Part shown: positions 41,817 through 50,947 of the stretch, piece by piece
Layout of the letters: every line of letters begins with the position of its first letter
Numbering within the stretch: the first letter of the stretch is position 1
NCBI GenBank assembly: GCA_000438195.1
Contig: FR903054.1
Span: forward strand, 5,956 to 62,538
Source: Mycoplasma sp. CAG:776
Lineage (GTDB): Bacteria; Bacillota_I; Bacilli_A; RF39; UBA660
Direction of reading: 5' to 3'
Length of the DNA: 56,583 nt
The notes under the pieces: generated by a model
Seen by the model: only the letters and a program-made list of their open reading frames with translations
Database searches by the model: none
What the model was told of the DNA's origin: nothing
Program-made: the position numbers and the translations under genes

Positions 41817-41867
41817 TTTTGATAACCTTTGTCGAACATCGTGTGCTTTAGTTAAAAATATGATAAT
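41817..41867 (+). promoter_or_regulatory. Second Spo0A-like box pair with dependent -10
   Basis: TTTTGATAAC-CTTTGTCGAA (41817-41836) nearly repeats the element before spoIIAA. TTTGTCGAA (41828-41836) is a perfect 0A box. A -10 (TGATAAT, 41861-41867) lies 25 bases on, the same spacing as at spoIIAA (24). Confidence 0.7.
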
Positions 41868-41892
41868 ATTCATGAGAAAAGAGGTAGAAAAG

Positions 41893-44253
41893 ATGGAGTT
41901 CGAAACTTTAAAGAGAAATCATTTAAAAAGAAATATTATAATAGGAGTGGTAGTAGTAGGAATAATAAGTGCTTGTATTCTTACGTTTACTAGAGCAAGA
42001 TATCGAACTACTGAGTCAATACCGTTAGTAACAGGAACTATTAATTATAGCCCTTATGATATAAGAGTTAGTACAAAATTATTGATTGAAGAAGATGAAT
42101 ATATAGAGCTTGATCATATTCCAACAAGTGAAGGGGTATCTTTAATTAGTTCAAGTTGTACTAATGGAGCAGTGATTAGTTGGAATGAAGAGAAGAAGGG
42201 TTATGAGATAGGAAATTTGACTAGTAAAGGTACAAAGTGCGAAACAATTTATGGAGTGATTGATGAGGAAGATATTTTTGAGTTTGATTATACAGGAACG
42301 ATAGAAGAATTTGTAACTCCACAAGATGGAAAATATTTATTAGAAGTTTGGGGAGCTCAAGGGGGAGATACTAATGATTATATTGGTGGATATGGAGGAT
42401 ATTCTAAGGGAGAAATTAATTTAAAAAAAGAAGATAAATTATATATTGCAGTAGGTGGTGAAGGTTTAAGTAACTGCGTTTCTCAAGATTGCGCTGGAGG
42501 ATATAATGGCGGAGGGAATGGCGGAGCTTATACTGCTGATGCTGCTAATTATCAATCTGGTGGTGGTGGAGCGACACATATTGATAAATCAACAGGGTTA
42601 TTATCAACACTTTCAGATAAACAAGATGATATTTTGATTGTTGCTGGAGGAGGTTCTGGTGCATATTATCATCCTAATGGAGTTGATTATTCTACAAATG
42701 GAGTTTCAGGTGGTGGTTATTTAGGTAATGATGGTGTTGTTACCAACTATGGAATGACTGCTGGAGGAGGCGGAACTCAGGAGGCTGGTGGTGCAGCTGG
42801 TTATCGTGGTAATGCTGGAACATTTGGCCAAGGTGGAAGTGGTTTAAGTGGTTCAACTTTAGGAGGTGCTTCCGGAGGTGGAGGTGGATTCTACGGAGGA
42901 GGTGCTGCTGGACATTCTTCTGCTGGAGGAGGTTCTGGTTATATTGGAAATAAAGAATTAACTAACAAAGCAATGTATTGCTATAATTGTAGAGAATCGA
43001 ATAGTGAAAATACTTTAACTTTTTCTGTAAATAGTGTTTCTAATGAAGCTTTGATTAACAATGCGAAAGAAGGAAATGGATTTGCAAGAATTACTTTGTT
43101 AGAATATAGTGGATATCAACCTAATTTTGGCTTGGAAGCAAAAATGAATGGTCAAAGTATTGTTGTAACTGTAACACCAAATGAAGATAATTTATTTGAA
43201 ATTAGTAAATACTATTATACTATTAATGATGAATATATAGAAAGCGATAGTAATACTTATACATTTGAAAATTTAGAAGAAGGAGATTATACGGTTAAAG
43301 TATATGTGGTTGATAGTAAGGGACTTAAAAGTAAAGTTAAAACACAAACAATCTCACTTATTAAGGGAAAAACGGCAACAGATATTATCAATTCCCATAC
43401 TATATTGACGAGAAATGATTTTAGTTCCATTCTTGATACAGATACGACTGGAACGATGTATCAAGCGGAAGATGATGATGGTACTACTTATTATTTTGCA
43501 GGATCTGTAGATGATAATTGGGTGAAATTTGCTGGTATTTATTGGCGAATTGTAAGAGTTAATGGAGATGGTTCTATTCGTTTAATTTATAGTGGAACAA
43601 CTTCGACAACAATTGGAACAAATACGCAGATTGGGACTAGTGTATTTAATGAAAAAAGTGACTCTAGAGAATATGTCGGATATATGTATACAATTGGTCA
43701 GGATCATGGATTAGAAAAAGATAGTGCAATTAAAGGAGTATTAGATAGTTGGTATGACAATAATTTAAAAAGTTATGAAAATAAAATTAGTGAAGAAGCA
43801 GGATTTTGTGGAGATCGCGAACCAGCTAATGAAAATAATACAGGGTATTATTTATACGCAGGGAGTGAAAGATTAATTAATCATACGCCAACATTTAAAT
43901 GTAGTAATAGTGCCGATTTATATACAGTGAGTGGAAGTAGTAAAGGAAATAAAGCATTAAGTAATCCTATTGGTTTAATTACCGCCGATGAAGTTGTTTA
44001 TGCTGGTGGTGTACAAGGAATAAGTAATAATAGATTTTACTTGTACACTGGGCAGATTTATTGGACTATGACTCCAGATAAATATCCAGAGGCTTGGGTA
44101 TTTGCGGTATATATGACGGGAGCGGCTACTGATATTAATGTTGATCATTCTTTAGGTATACGACCTGTTATTAATTTGAAAGCAGATACTCAATTTAAAA
44201 TTGATGGAAATGGAACTTCTACAAATCCATATGTAGTGATAGGGGCGGAATAA
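41893..44253 (+). CDS. Large surface protein with Gly-rich domain and C-terminal ligand-binding-like domain
   Basis: 786 aa from ATG 41893, which has SD GAGGT 7 bases before; the frame runs further up but would include the Spo0A box. N-terminal signal-anchor helix at about 15-34. A Gly-rich domain at about 120-390 (YGGYSKGEINLK, GGGGAT, GGGGGFYGGGAAG) resembles the ALK/LTK-type glycine-rich domain (PF12810). An Ig/PKD-like segment follows at about 415-495. The last ~270 residues (NWVKFAGIYWRIVRVNGDG ... YWTMTP ... GIRPVIN) form a domain shared with the next gene. No sorting signal. Likely cell-surface binding; ligand unknown. Confidence 0.8.
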   Translation: MEFETLKRNHLKRNIIIGVVVVGIISACILTFTRARYRTTESIPLVTGTINYSPYDIRVSTKLLIEEDEYIELDHIPTSEGVSLISSSCTNGAVISWNEEKKGYEIGNLTSKGTKCETIYGVIDEEDIFEFDYTGTIEEFVTPQDGKYLLEVWGAQGGDTNDYIGGYGGYSKGEINLKKEDKLYIAVGGEGLSNCVSQDCAGGYNGGGNGGAYTADAANYQSGGGGATHIDKSTGLLSTLSDKQDDILIVAGGGSGAYYHPNGVDYSTNGVSGGGYLGNDGVVTNYGMTAGGGGTQEAGGAAGYRGNAGTFGQGGSGLSGSTLGGASGGGGGFYGGGAAGHSSAGGGSGYIGNKELTNKAMYCYNCRESNSENTLTFSVNSVSNEALINNAKEGNGFARITLLEYSGYQPNFGLEAKMNGQSIVVTVTPNEDNLFEISKYYYTINDEYIESDSNTYTFENLEEGDYTVKVYVVDSKGLKSKVKTQTISLIKGKTATDIINSHTILTRNDFSSILDTDTTGTMYQAEDDDGTTYYFAGSVDDNWVKFAGIYWRIVRVNGDGSIRLIYSGTTSTTIGTNTQIGTSVFNEKSDSREYVGYMYTIGQDHGLEKDSAIKGVLDSWYDNNLKSYENKISEEAGFCGDREPANENNTGYYLYAGSERLINHTPTFKCSNSADLYTVSGSSKGNKALSNPIGLITADEVVYAGGVQGISNNRFYLYTGQIYWTMTPDKYPEAWVFAVYMTGAATDINVDHSLGIRPVINLKADTQFKIDGNGTSTNPYVVIGAE

Positions 44254-44255
44254 TT

Positions 44256-45470
44256 ATGAAGAAAATAGTTATATTTATTGTGACATTAGTAATAACTTCT
44301 ATGATTATTATGTTCTCAAATTCAAGTAAACAAGAATTAGAGCATGTATCATTAGATAATAATTTGGATAATTTAGTTGGAGTTTATCTTGAAAATGAAG
44401 ATGGAGAATATGAAACTAGTTCTGATATTCCACAAAAAGGTAGTGGCTATCAATTTAATAAGGCAGTATGCGAAAGTGATGTTGAGGCAGAATGGAATGA
44501 AGAGAGCTGGTCGTTAATTGTTCCAAATAATGTAGTTAATTTTAAATGTAATTTGTATTTTAATAAACAATCAACTGTAAAAGATTTGATACTAGCAAAT
44601 AGTAAAGTAAATGAAGGGGCACCAGATTTTAGTAAGACAGCAACAACGGATGAAGGAATATATAAAACCCAAGATGACTGGGGAGATAGTTACTATTTTA
44701 GAGGGGCAGTAGATAATAATTGGGTAAAGTTTGCTGGATACTATTGGAGAATTATCCGGATTAATGGAGATGGAAGTATCCGAGTAATCTATAATGGAAC
44801 AAGTATGGCAACAACAGGAGCAAGTACACGATTACAAACAAAGTCATTTAATTTAAGTTATAATAGTAGTGAATACGTGGGATATATGTATACTAATGGT
44901 CAACAACATGGAAATACAATAAATAGTGATATTAAAACAGTAGTAGATAATTGGTATAATAGTAATCTAGCAAGTTATGCCGATAAAATAAGTAAAGAAG
45001 CAGGTTTCTGTGGAGATCGAGAGGTGGAAAGTGGCTATTCATGGAGTAATCACCCAAGTATTACAGTTTACTATGCATCAAGAGTGAGATTAAGTACAAA
45101 TAAGGTACCAACATTAAAATGTAGTAATAGCAGCGATTTATATACAATCTCATCAAGTAGTAAAGGAAATAAAGCACTAACTAATCCAATAGGATTAATT
45201 TCAGCTGATGAATCAGCAATGGCCGGGGGAGTATACGGAAGCAACAATACGGGTTATTACCTATATACAGGAGAAGCCTATTGGACTATATCTCCGTCTT
45301 ATTTTGATTCGGTGAGTGGTGTTGCTAACGTGTTCTATGTGGATTCGGATGGCGATCTCGGCTGGGGCTACATGTTTGGCACGATCGGTGTTCGTCCAGT
45401 AATTAATATAGCAAGTGATGCCGAAATAAAAAGTGGAAATGGAACGATAGCTGCTCCATATGAGATTTAA
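44256..45470 (+). CDS. Surface protein paralog with A-depleted variable-looking block
   Basis: 404 aa. Signal-anchor helix at 4-20, then a C-terminal domain paralogous to that of the upstream gene (NWVKFAGYYWRIIRINGDG, EYVGYMYTNGQQHG, YWTISP, GVRPVIN). Two bases separate the genes. The domain layout W-T-x-S/T-P ... G-x-R-P-V resembles DUF6273-like C-type-lectin/formylglycine-enzyme folds that serve as variable binding proteins. Residues 348-377 are encoded by an A-poor, codon-atypical block (45297-45386). Confidence 0.8.
   Translation: MKKIVIFIVTLVITSMIIMFSNSSKQELEHVSLDNNLDNLVGVYLENEDGEYETSSDIPQKGSGYQFNKAVCESDVEAEWNEESWSLIVPNNVVNFKCNLYFNKQSTVKDLILANSKVNEGAPDFSKTATTDEGIYKTQDDWGDSYYFRGAVDNNWVKFAGYYWRIIRINGDGSIRVIYNGTSMATTGASTRLQTKSFNLSYNSSEYVGYMYTNGQQHGNTINSDIKTVVDNWYNSNLASYADKISKEAGFCGDREVESGYSWSNHPSITVYYASRVRLSTNKVPTLKCSNSSDLYTISSSSKGNKALTNPIGLISADESAMAGGVYGSNNTGYYLYTGEAYWTISPSYFDSVSGVANVFYVDSDGDLGWGYMFGTIGVRPVINIASDAEIKSGNGTIAAPYEI
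45297..45386 (+). other. Adenine-depleted block inside the surface-protein gene
   Basis: My hand count for 45301-45400 is A 14, C 17, G 34, T 35; the 100 bases before have A 30. The corresponding block of the upstream paralog (44074-44160) has about 28% A. The block sits exactly between YWTISP and GVRPVIN. Codons such as CTC, GGC, TAC, ATC and GTG appear in a row, unlike the surroundings. Confidence 0.65.
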
Positions 45471-45515
45471 ATTTGAAAGTTTTGTGTTATTTTTTAGAGA
45501 TAAATTAGAATAAAT

Positions 45516-45546
45516 AGAGTAACTTGTGTAAAGTTCTCTTTTTTTC
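45516..45546 (+). terminator. Terminator of the surface-protein operon
   Basis: AGAG(T)AACTT/AAGTTCTCT stem with one bulge, 5-base loop, T-run. Confidence 0.7.
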
Positions 45547-45590
45547 ATACAATTGTTTTGGTATAATGGATAGGTAAGGTGGTAGTATAG

Positions 45591-47672
45591 ATGTTAGATA
45601 AATTAAATGAACAACAAAAAGAAGCAGTAATGCATATAGATGGACCATGTTTAGTAATCGCTGGAGCAGGCTCTGGTAAGACAAAGGTTCTTACAACCAG
45701 AATTGCTTATCTTTTAGAACAAGGGGTTAGTGATTATCATGTTTTAGCTATAACTTTTACTAATAAAGCTGCTAAAGAAATGAGAGAACGATTAAATTTA
45801 CTTGTCCCAGGTAATCATGTGTTTGTTGGGACATTCCATTCATTTGGACTTAAAATTATTCGTGAAAATGTAGATAAACTTGGAATGAATAAGAATTTTA
45901 CTATTTTAGATAGTGATGATGTTTTAAGTTTGATTAAAAAAATTATGAAAGAACGAGACATTGATCCTAAAGAAGTTAGTCCATATTTTATTCGTAATAA
46001 AATTAGCTTTATTAAAAACGAATTACTTACAGATGCAGATATGGATAAATTTTTTAATACACCAGTAGAAAAGAAAGTAATTGAGATTTATCATGAGTAT
46101 GATAAAGTTTTAAGAAAGAACAATTCGGCTGATTTTGATGATTTACTTCGTTTGCCTGTCGAATTATTTAAAAGAGATAGTGAAGTATTAGAACATTATC
46201 AAGAACATTATCAATATATATTAATTGATGAGTATCAAGATACAAATGAAGTACAATATAAGTTAAGTAAGTTACTTGCTAATCGTTATAAAAATATCTT
46301 TGTTGTAGGAGACCCTTCGCAATCTATTTATGGTTTCAGAGGAGCTAATTTTAGAAATATTTTGGATTTTGAGCATAATTTTAAAGATACAAAAGTTATT
46401 ATGTTAGAACAAAATTATCGGAGTACTAAAAATATTTTGGATGCTGCTAATTCTGTTATTAAAAATAATAAGGAAAGAAAAGATTTGGATTTATATAGTA
46501 CTTTGGGTGAGGGAGTTAAAGTAAAATATTTAAGAAGTTATGATGAAAAACATGAAATTACTTTAATTGTGGATGAAATTAAGAAATTATTGAATGAAGG
46601 ATACTCTTATCAAGATTTTGCTATTTTTTATAGGACTAATGCTCAATCAAGAAATGTCGAAGAAGTTTTACTTAAGAATGGATTTCCTTATAAAGTTGTT
46701 GGTAGTTATTATTTCTATAATCGCAAAGAAATTAAAGATTTATTATGTTATTTAAGACTTATTAATAATACTGATGATGATGTTAGTTTAAGAAGAGTTA
46801 TCAACACACCAAAAAGGAAAATTGGTAATAAAAGTATTGAAGATTTGGAAAATAAAGCAATTTTAATGGGAACTTCGATGTTTGAAGCAATCGATTCAGG
46901 AAAAGAATTAGAGTTTAAAAATATTATTTTAGAGTTACAGCAGGATGCTCTTAATTTATCTTTAACCGAATTAATTGATGTTGTTTTAGAAAAAAGCGGA
47001 CTTAAAAAAGAACTAGAAAATGAAAAGTCTTTAGATTCTGAATTAAGAATTGAAAACTTAATGGAATTTAAGAGTATCACGGCTAGTTATGAGGCTAGAA
47101 CTGGTTCAGTTAATTTAAATGATTTTTTAGAAGAAATTAGTTTAATTGCTGATATTTCAGAACATAAAGATGATGATAATGTAATTACTTTGATGACATT
47201 ACATAGTGCTAAAGGTTTAGAGTTTCCGGTTGTGTTTATAACTGGTATGGAAGAAGGAATATTTCCTCATCAAAATGCTTTCTTAGAGGGGGATAGTGGA
47301 ATTGAAGAAGAAAGAAGACTTTGTTATGTTGGTTTTACAAGAGCTAAAGAAAGACTTTATTTAACTAATGCTAAAAAAAGAATGTTATATGGTAAAACAA
47401 CTACTAATGCTCCTTCAAGGTTTATTAGTGAAATAGATAAGGAAACTTTGGAAACTTTGAATAGTAGTATTAAGGAAGAAAAAGTTTTAAATAAAGATGA
47501 TTTATATAATAGTGAGGATGTAGAATATCAAAAGGGTGATGTTGTTATACATACGATTTATGGTAAGGGTGTTGTTATAGAAGTAGATGAAAAGTTTGTT
47601 AGTATTGCTTTTGCTAGAAATTTTGGTATTCGTAAACTTATGAAGAATCACAAAAGTTTAAAAAAGTTATAG
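45591..47672 (+). CDS. pcrA: ATP-dependent DNA helicase PcrA (UvrD/Rep)
   Basis: 693 aa. Motif I AGAGSGKTKVLTTR, motif II DEYQDTN, motif III GDPSQSIYGFRGA, motif IV YRS, motif V LHSAKGLEFPVVF, GMEEGIFPH and motif VI VGFTRAKERL. Tudor-like C-terminus (KGDVVIHTIYGKGVVIEV). A replication/repair helicase that also displaces RecA. Classical partner ligA follows four genes later. Own promoter with TG-extended TATAAT at about 45561-45566. Confidence 0.96.
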   Translation: MLDKLNEQQKEAVMHIDGPCLVIAGAGSGKTKVLTTRIAYLLEQGVSDYHVLAITFTNKAAKEMRERLNLLVPGNHVFVGTFHSFGLKIIRENVDKLGMNKNFTILDSDDVLSLIKKIMKERDIDPKEVSPYFIRNKISFIKNELLTDADMDKFFNTPVEKKVIEIYHEYDKVLRKNNSADFDDLLRLPVELFKRDSEVLEHYQEHYQYILIDEYQDTNEVQYKLSKLLANRYKNIFVVGDPSQSIYGFRGANFRNILDFEHNFKDTKVIMLEQNYRSTKNILDAANSVIKNNKERKDLDLYSTLGEGVKVKYLRSYDEKHEITLIVDEIKKLLNEGYSYQDFAIFYRTNAQSRNVEEVLLKNGFPYKVVGSYYFYNRKEIKDLLCYLRLINNTDDDVSLRRVINTPKRKIGNKSIEDLENKAILMGTSMFEAIDSGKELEFKNIILELQQDALNLSLTELIDVVLEKSGLKKELENEKSLDSELRIENLMEFKSITASYEARTGSVNLNDFLEEISLIADISEHKDDDNVITLMTLHSAKGLEFPVVFITGMEEGIFPHQNAFLEGDSGIEEERRLCYVGFTRAKERLYLTNAKKRMLYGKTTTNAPSRFISEIDKETLETLNSSIKEEKVLNKDDLYNSEDVEYQKGDVVIHTIYGKGVVIEVDEKFVSIAFARNFGIRKLMKNHKSLKKL

Positions 47673-47687
47673 GATTAGGGGGTATTT

Positions 47688-49095
47688 ATGGTTGATAAAA
47701 TAAAAAAATTAATTCGTGATGGTGAATCAGAAACTGTAGAGTTTAAATTAGCTACAAAAAATTTGCCTCATAATTTATTTGAAAGCATTTGTGCTTTTTT
47801 GAATCGCTTTGGAGGAATTATTATTCTTGGAGTAGATGATAATAGGAAAATTGTTGGTGTTTTAAAAGAACAAATAGAAGCTTTAAAAAAAGATTTTGTG
47901 AATCTTTGTAATAATCCTCAAAAAATATATCCGACGGTTTATTTGGCTATTCGTGATATAAAAATAGGTAATAAATATTTGTTATATATTCGAGTCCCAG
48001 AATCTTCAGAAGTTCACTAAACAAATCATCATATTTTTGATAGAAATGAAGATGGAGATTATGATATTACGGGTAATACTACTTTAATTTCTAATTTGTA
48101 TATCCGTAAGAAAAAAACTTATTTTGAAAATCATATTTATAATTTTGCTCAGATATCTGATTTACGTCCTGATTTAATTGATTTGGCTAGAAAAATGGCT
48201 GTTAATAATAATCCTAATCATCCATGGGGAAGAATGAATGATTTAGATTTACTAAAAAGTGCTTCTTTGTATGATTATGATTATGAAACTGGTGTAGAAG
48301 GGATTAATTTAGCTGGTATTCTCATATTTGGAAGGGATGAAGTTATTCAGTCGGTGTTACCATATTATCGAATAGATGCTTTATTACGGGTTTGGGAGTG
48401 AAGAACGTTTTGATGATCGAGATCTTATTAGAACTAATTTAATAGAGAGTTATTTTCGTTTATTTCAGTTTATTTCTAAACATTTGCCAGATCCTTTTTA
48501 TTTAGAAGGAGATGTGCGTAAAAGTGTTAGAGATATTATTGCTAGAGAACTGTGCGTTAATTTAGTTATTCATCGTGAATATTCTAATCCATATATTACA
48601 AGACTTGTTATTAGTAAAAATGAGCTTATGACGGAAAATGCTAATAGACCAAGAATGATTGGATATATTGATGTTCATGATTTTGTTCCTTATCCTAAAA
48701 ATCCTATTATTGCCAAGTTTTTTAATGAAATTGGTCTTGCAGATGAGCTTGGTTCTGGAATTAAAAAAATAGCTAAATATTTACAAGTTTATTCGAAAGA
48801 TTTTCCTACTTTTAAAGAAGCAGATATTTTTATAGTTAAAATTCCTCTTCATTGTTTTGATTCTACCACCCAAGTTACCACCCAAGTTGAATTTAGTGGT
48901 AAGTATGAGAATATTATTATGCATTTTTGTGAATTTGCGAAGAGTAGTAGAGAAATTAGAGAGTATATTGGTATTAAAAATCAAAGATATTTTATGAAAT
49001 CTATTTTGAATCCTATGGTTCAAAAAGGATTAATTGTTTTAACTATTCCTGATAAACCAAGGAGTAGTAAGCAAAAGTATATTGTAAAAAAATAA
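47688..49095 (+). pseudogene. Broken AlbA_2/HATPase_c_4 ATP-binding regulator
   Basis: Two lesions in one former gene of about 470 codons. First part (MVDKIKKLIRDGESETVEFK, the AlbA_2 domain) stops at TAA 48018-48020, where the consensus has Lys (VHKT); the same frame then continues (NHHIFDRNEDGDYD) to a frameshift at about 48385, after which the next frame gives the ATPase part (RDIIARELCVNLVIHREYSNP, ELGSGIKKI) and a C-terminal winged helix. SD GGGGG at the start. Inactive unless the lesions are sequencing errors. Confidence 0.85.
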
Positions 49096-49124
49096 TTGCT
49101 CTAAATATGAGAGAATGTTATAAT
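49096..49124 (+). promoter_or_regulatory. Promoter of twin nucleotidyltransferases and ligA
   Basis: TTGCTC, 17-base spacer, TATAAT. Confidence 0.65.
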
Positions 49125-49144
49125 TAAGAAAATGAGGAGGCTTT

Positions 49145-50044
49145 ATGAAAAATTTGACTTTAGTTGTAATGGCAGCCGGAATGGGAAGCCGTTTTGGAGG
49201 TTTAAAGCAAATTGAACCAGTTGGTCCTAATGGAGAGTTAATATTAGATTATTCGGTTTATGATGCTAAAAGATATGGTTTTACAAAAGTGGTTTTTGTG
49301 ATTCGAGAAGATATTTATGATTTATTTAAAGAAAAAATTGGAGATAGAGTTAGTAAATACATTCCTGTTGAATATGCTTTTCAATCTTTAAATTATAAAT
49401 TAGATGATAGTTTGATTCCTCAAGGTAGAACAAAAATGTGGGGAACTGCGCATGCTGTTTTGGCAGCTGAGAACTATGTTGATGGTGATTTTGCAGTTAT
49501 TAATGCTGATGATTTTAATAGTTTTGAGACTTTTCAACATTTTTTAGATTTTCATAATACAAGTAGCGATGAATATGAATATTTAACTGTTAATTATCCT
49601 TTTTATGTAACAGCTAGTAGGCATGGCTCGGTAAAAAGAGGTGTTTGCGTTATAGAAAATGGTTATTTAAAAGAAACAATTGAAAGTGAAATTAAAAGTG
49701 AACAAAATCAGTTAATAGCTTCTCCTTTAGATGGAACTGCTTCATTTCCTATTTCAGAAAAACAACCAGTTTCAGTAAATTTATTTTTATTTAAACGTAG
49801 TTTTTTTGGATTTCTAAATCGTGATTGGGAACAATTTATAAAGAATGGATTGACAGATAAAAATGAATTTATGTTGCCGGTTGTACTTCAAAATGCTTTA
49901 AAGAAAAAAGAAATTAAAGTAAAAGCCCAAACGAGTGATGGAATATGGCTTGGTATGACTTATAAAGAAGATGTAGAAGATATAAAAAAATCTATTGAAA
50001 ACTTAATTGAAGAAGGAAAGTATCCTTCTAAGTTATGGGATTAG
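49145..50044 (+). CDS. NTP-transferase-fold nucleotidyltransferase, copy 1
   Basis: 299 aa. VVMAAGMGSRFGGLKQIEPVG is the sugar-nucleotidyltransferase signature and NADDFNSFETF the metal-binding D block. Family members activate a sugar or phosphosugar with an NTP; the exact substrate is unknown. SD GAGGAGG. The next gene is a clear tandem duplicate, in the same frame of organisation, 8 bases on. Confidence 0.85.
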   Translation: MKNLTLVVMAAGMGSRFGGLKQIEPVGPNGELILDYSVYDAKRYGFTKVVFVIREDIYDLFKEKIGDRVSKYIPVEYAFQSLNYKLDDSLIPQGRTKMWGTAHAVLAAENYVDGDFAVINADDFNSFETFQHFLDFHNTSSDEYEYLTVNYPFYVTASRHGSVKRGVCVIENGYLKETIESEIKSEQNQLIASPLDGTASFPISEKQPVSVNLFLFKRSFFGFLNRDWEQFIKNGLTDKNEFMLPVVLQNALKKKEIKVKAQTSDGIWLGMTYKEDVEDIKKSIENLIEEGKYPSKLWD

Positions 50045-50052
50045 GTGAGGCA

Positions 50053-50946
50053 ATGAACGAGAAAACATTGGTAGTAATGGCAGCCGGAATGGGAAGTCGT
50101 TTTGGTGGTTTGAAACAAATTGAACCAGTTGGACCTAGCGGGGAATTTATATTAGATTATTCGGTTTATGATGCTAAGTTAGCAGGATTTAATCGAGTAG
50201 TATTTATTATTAAAGAAGAAAATTATAGTTTATTTAAAGAAACAGTAGGAAAAAGAATAGAAAGAAAAATGAAGGTGGAATATGCTTTTCAAAAGAATGA
50301 GGATGTTCCTCAAGGTACGATGATACCAAATGATCGAATGAAACCACTTGGTACTGCTCATGCTTTATATTGTGTTAGAAATTTTATTCGTGGTGCTTTT
50401 GCGGTAATTTCAGCTGATGATTTTTATGGACGAGAAGCATTTCAACGATTAAGTGAATTTTTAGACTATAGTGATGACTATGGAGTTGTGGGTTATCAAA
50501 TTGGTTCTACTTTGAGTCCAAATGGTTCGGTAAAAAGAGGAGTTATTTTTAATTGTGGTAGTGATATTGATTCTATTTTAGAAAGTAAAGTAGAACGTGT
50601 TTCAAAAAAAATAATAGGAGTATCGTTAGATGGCAAAGAAGAATTTGAGGTTTTAGATAGTCATCCTGTATCCATGCTTATGTATGCTTTGCAAATGAAT
50701 ATATTTCCTTATATTGAAAAGAATATGCCTCAGTTTTTTGCTAATTCTTTAGATAGGTATAATGCTGAATATTTATTACCAATTGTTTTAAATGAAATGC
50801 ATCATAAGAATAATGTTAAGTTAAAACTTATTCCTACTGATGCTAAGTGGATAGGTGTTACTTATAAAGAAGATTTAGAAGTTTTTAAAAAGTATTTAGA
50901 AGGTTTAATTTTGAAAGGAGAATATCCAAAGAATCTTTGGGAATGA
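50053..50946 (+). CDS. NTP-transferase-fold nucleotidyltransferase, copy 2
   Basis: 297 aa from ATG 50053; an ATG at 50035 would overlap copy 1 and lacks an SD, whereas AGGTGAGG sits before 50053. The signature VVMAAGMGSRFGGLKQIEPVG is identical in copy 1; SADDFYGREAF replaces NADDFNSFETF. The two genes diverge outside the N-terminal core, which suggests a duplication with change of substrate. LigA follows after 1 base. Confidence 0.85.
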   Translation: MNEKTLVVMAAGMGSRFGGLKQIEPVGPSGEFILDYSVYDAKLAGFNRVVFIIKEENYSLFKETVGKRIERKMKVEYAFQKNEDVPQGTMIPNDRMKPLGTAHALYCVRNFIRGAFAVISADDFYGREAFQRLSEFLDYSDDYGVVGYQIGSTLSPNGSVKRGVIFNCGSDIDSILESKVERVSKKIIGVSLDGKEEFEVLDSHPVSMLMYALQMNIFPYIEKNMPQFFANSLDRYNAEYLLPIVLNEMHHKNNVKLKLIPTDAKWIGVTYKEDLEVFKKYLEGLILKGEYPKNLWE

Positions 50947-50947
50947 T

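Noticed and set aside
41797..41892. N-terminal extension of the large surface protein
   Set aside because: It would contain the Spo0A-like box and promoter; the SD GAGGT before ATG 41893 is clear.
45261..45548. Minus-strand ORF over the end of the surface-protein gene
   Set aside because: It is antisense to the conserved domain, has no SD, and exists because the A-depleted block lacks antisense stops.
47688..48401. Stop-codon read-through or recoding at TAA 48018
   Set aside because: A second lesion (frameshift) follows at about 48385 and no recoding structure is evident, so decay is the simpler reading.
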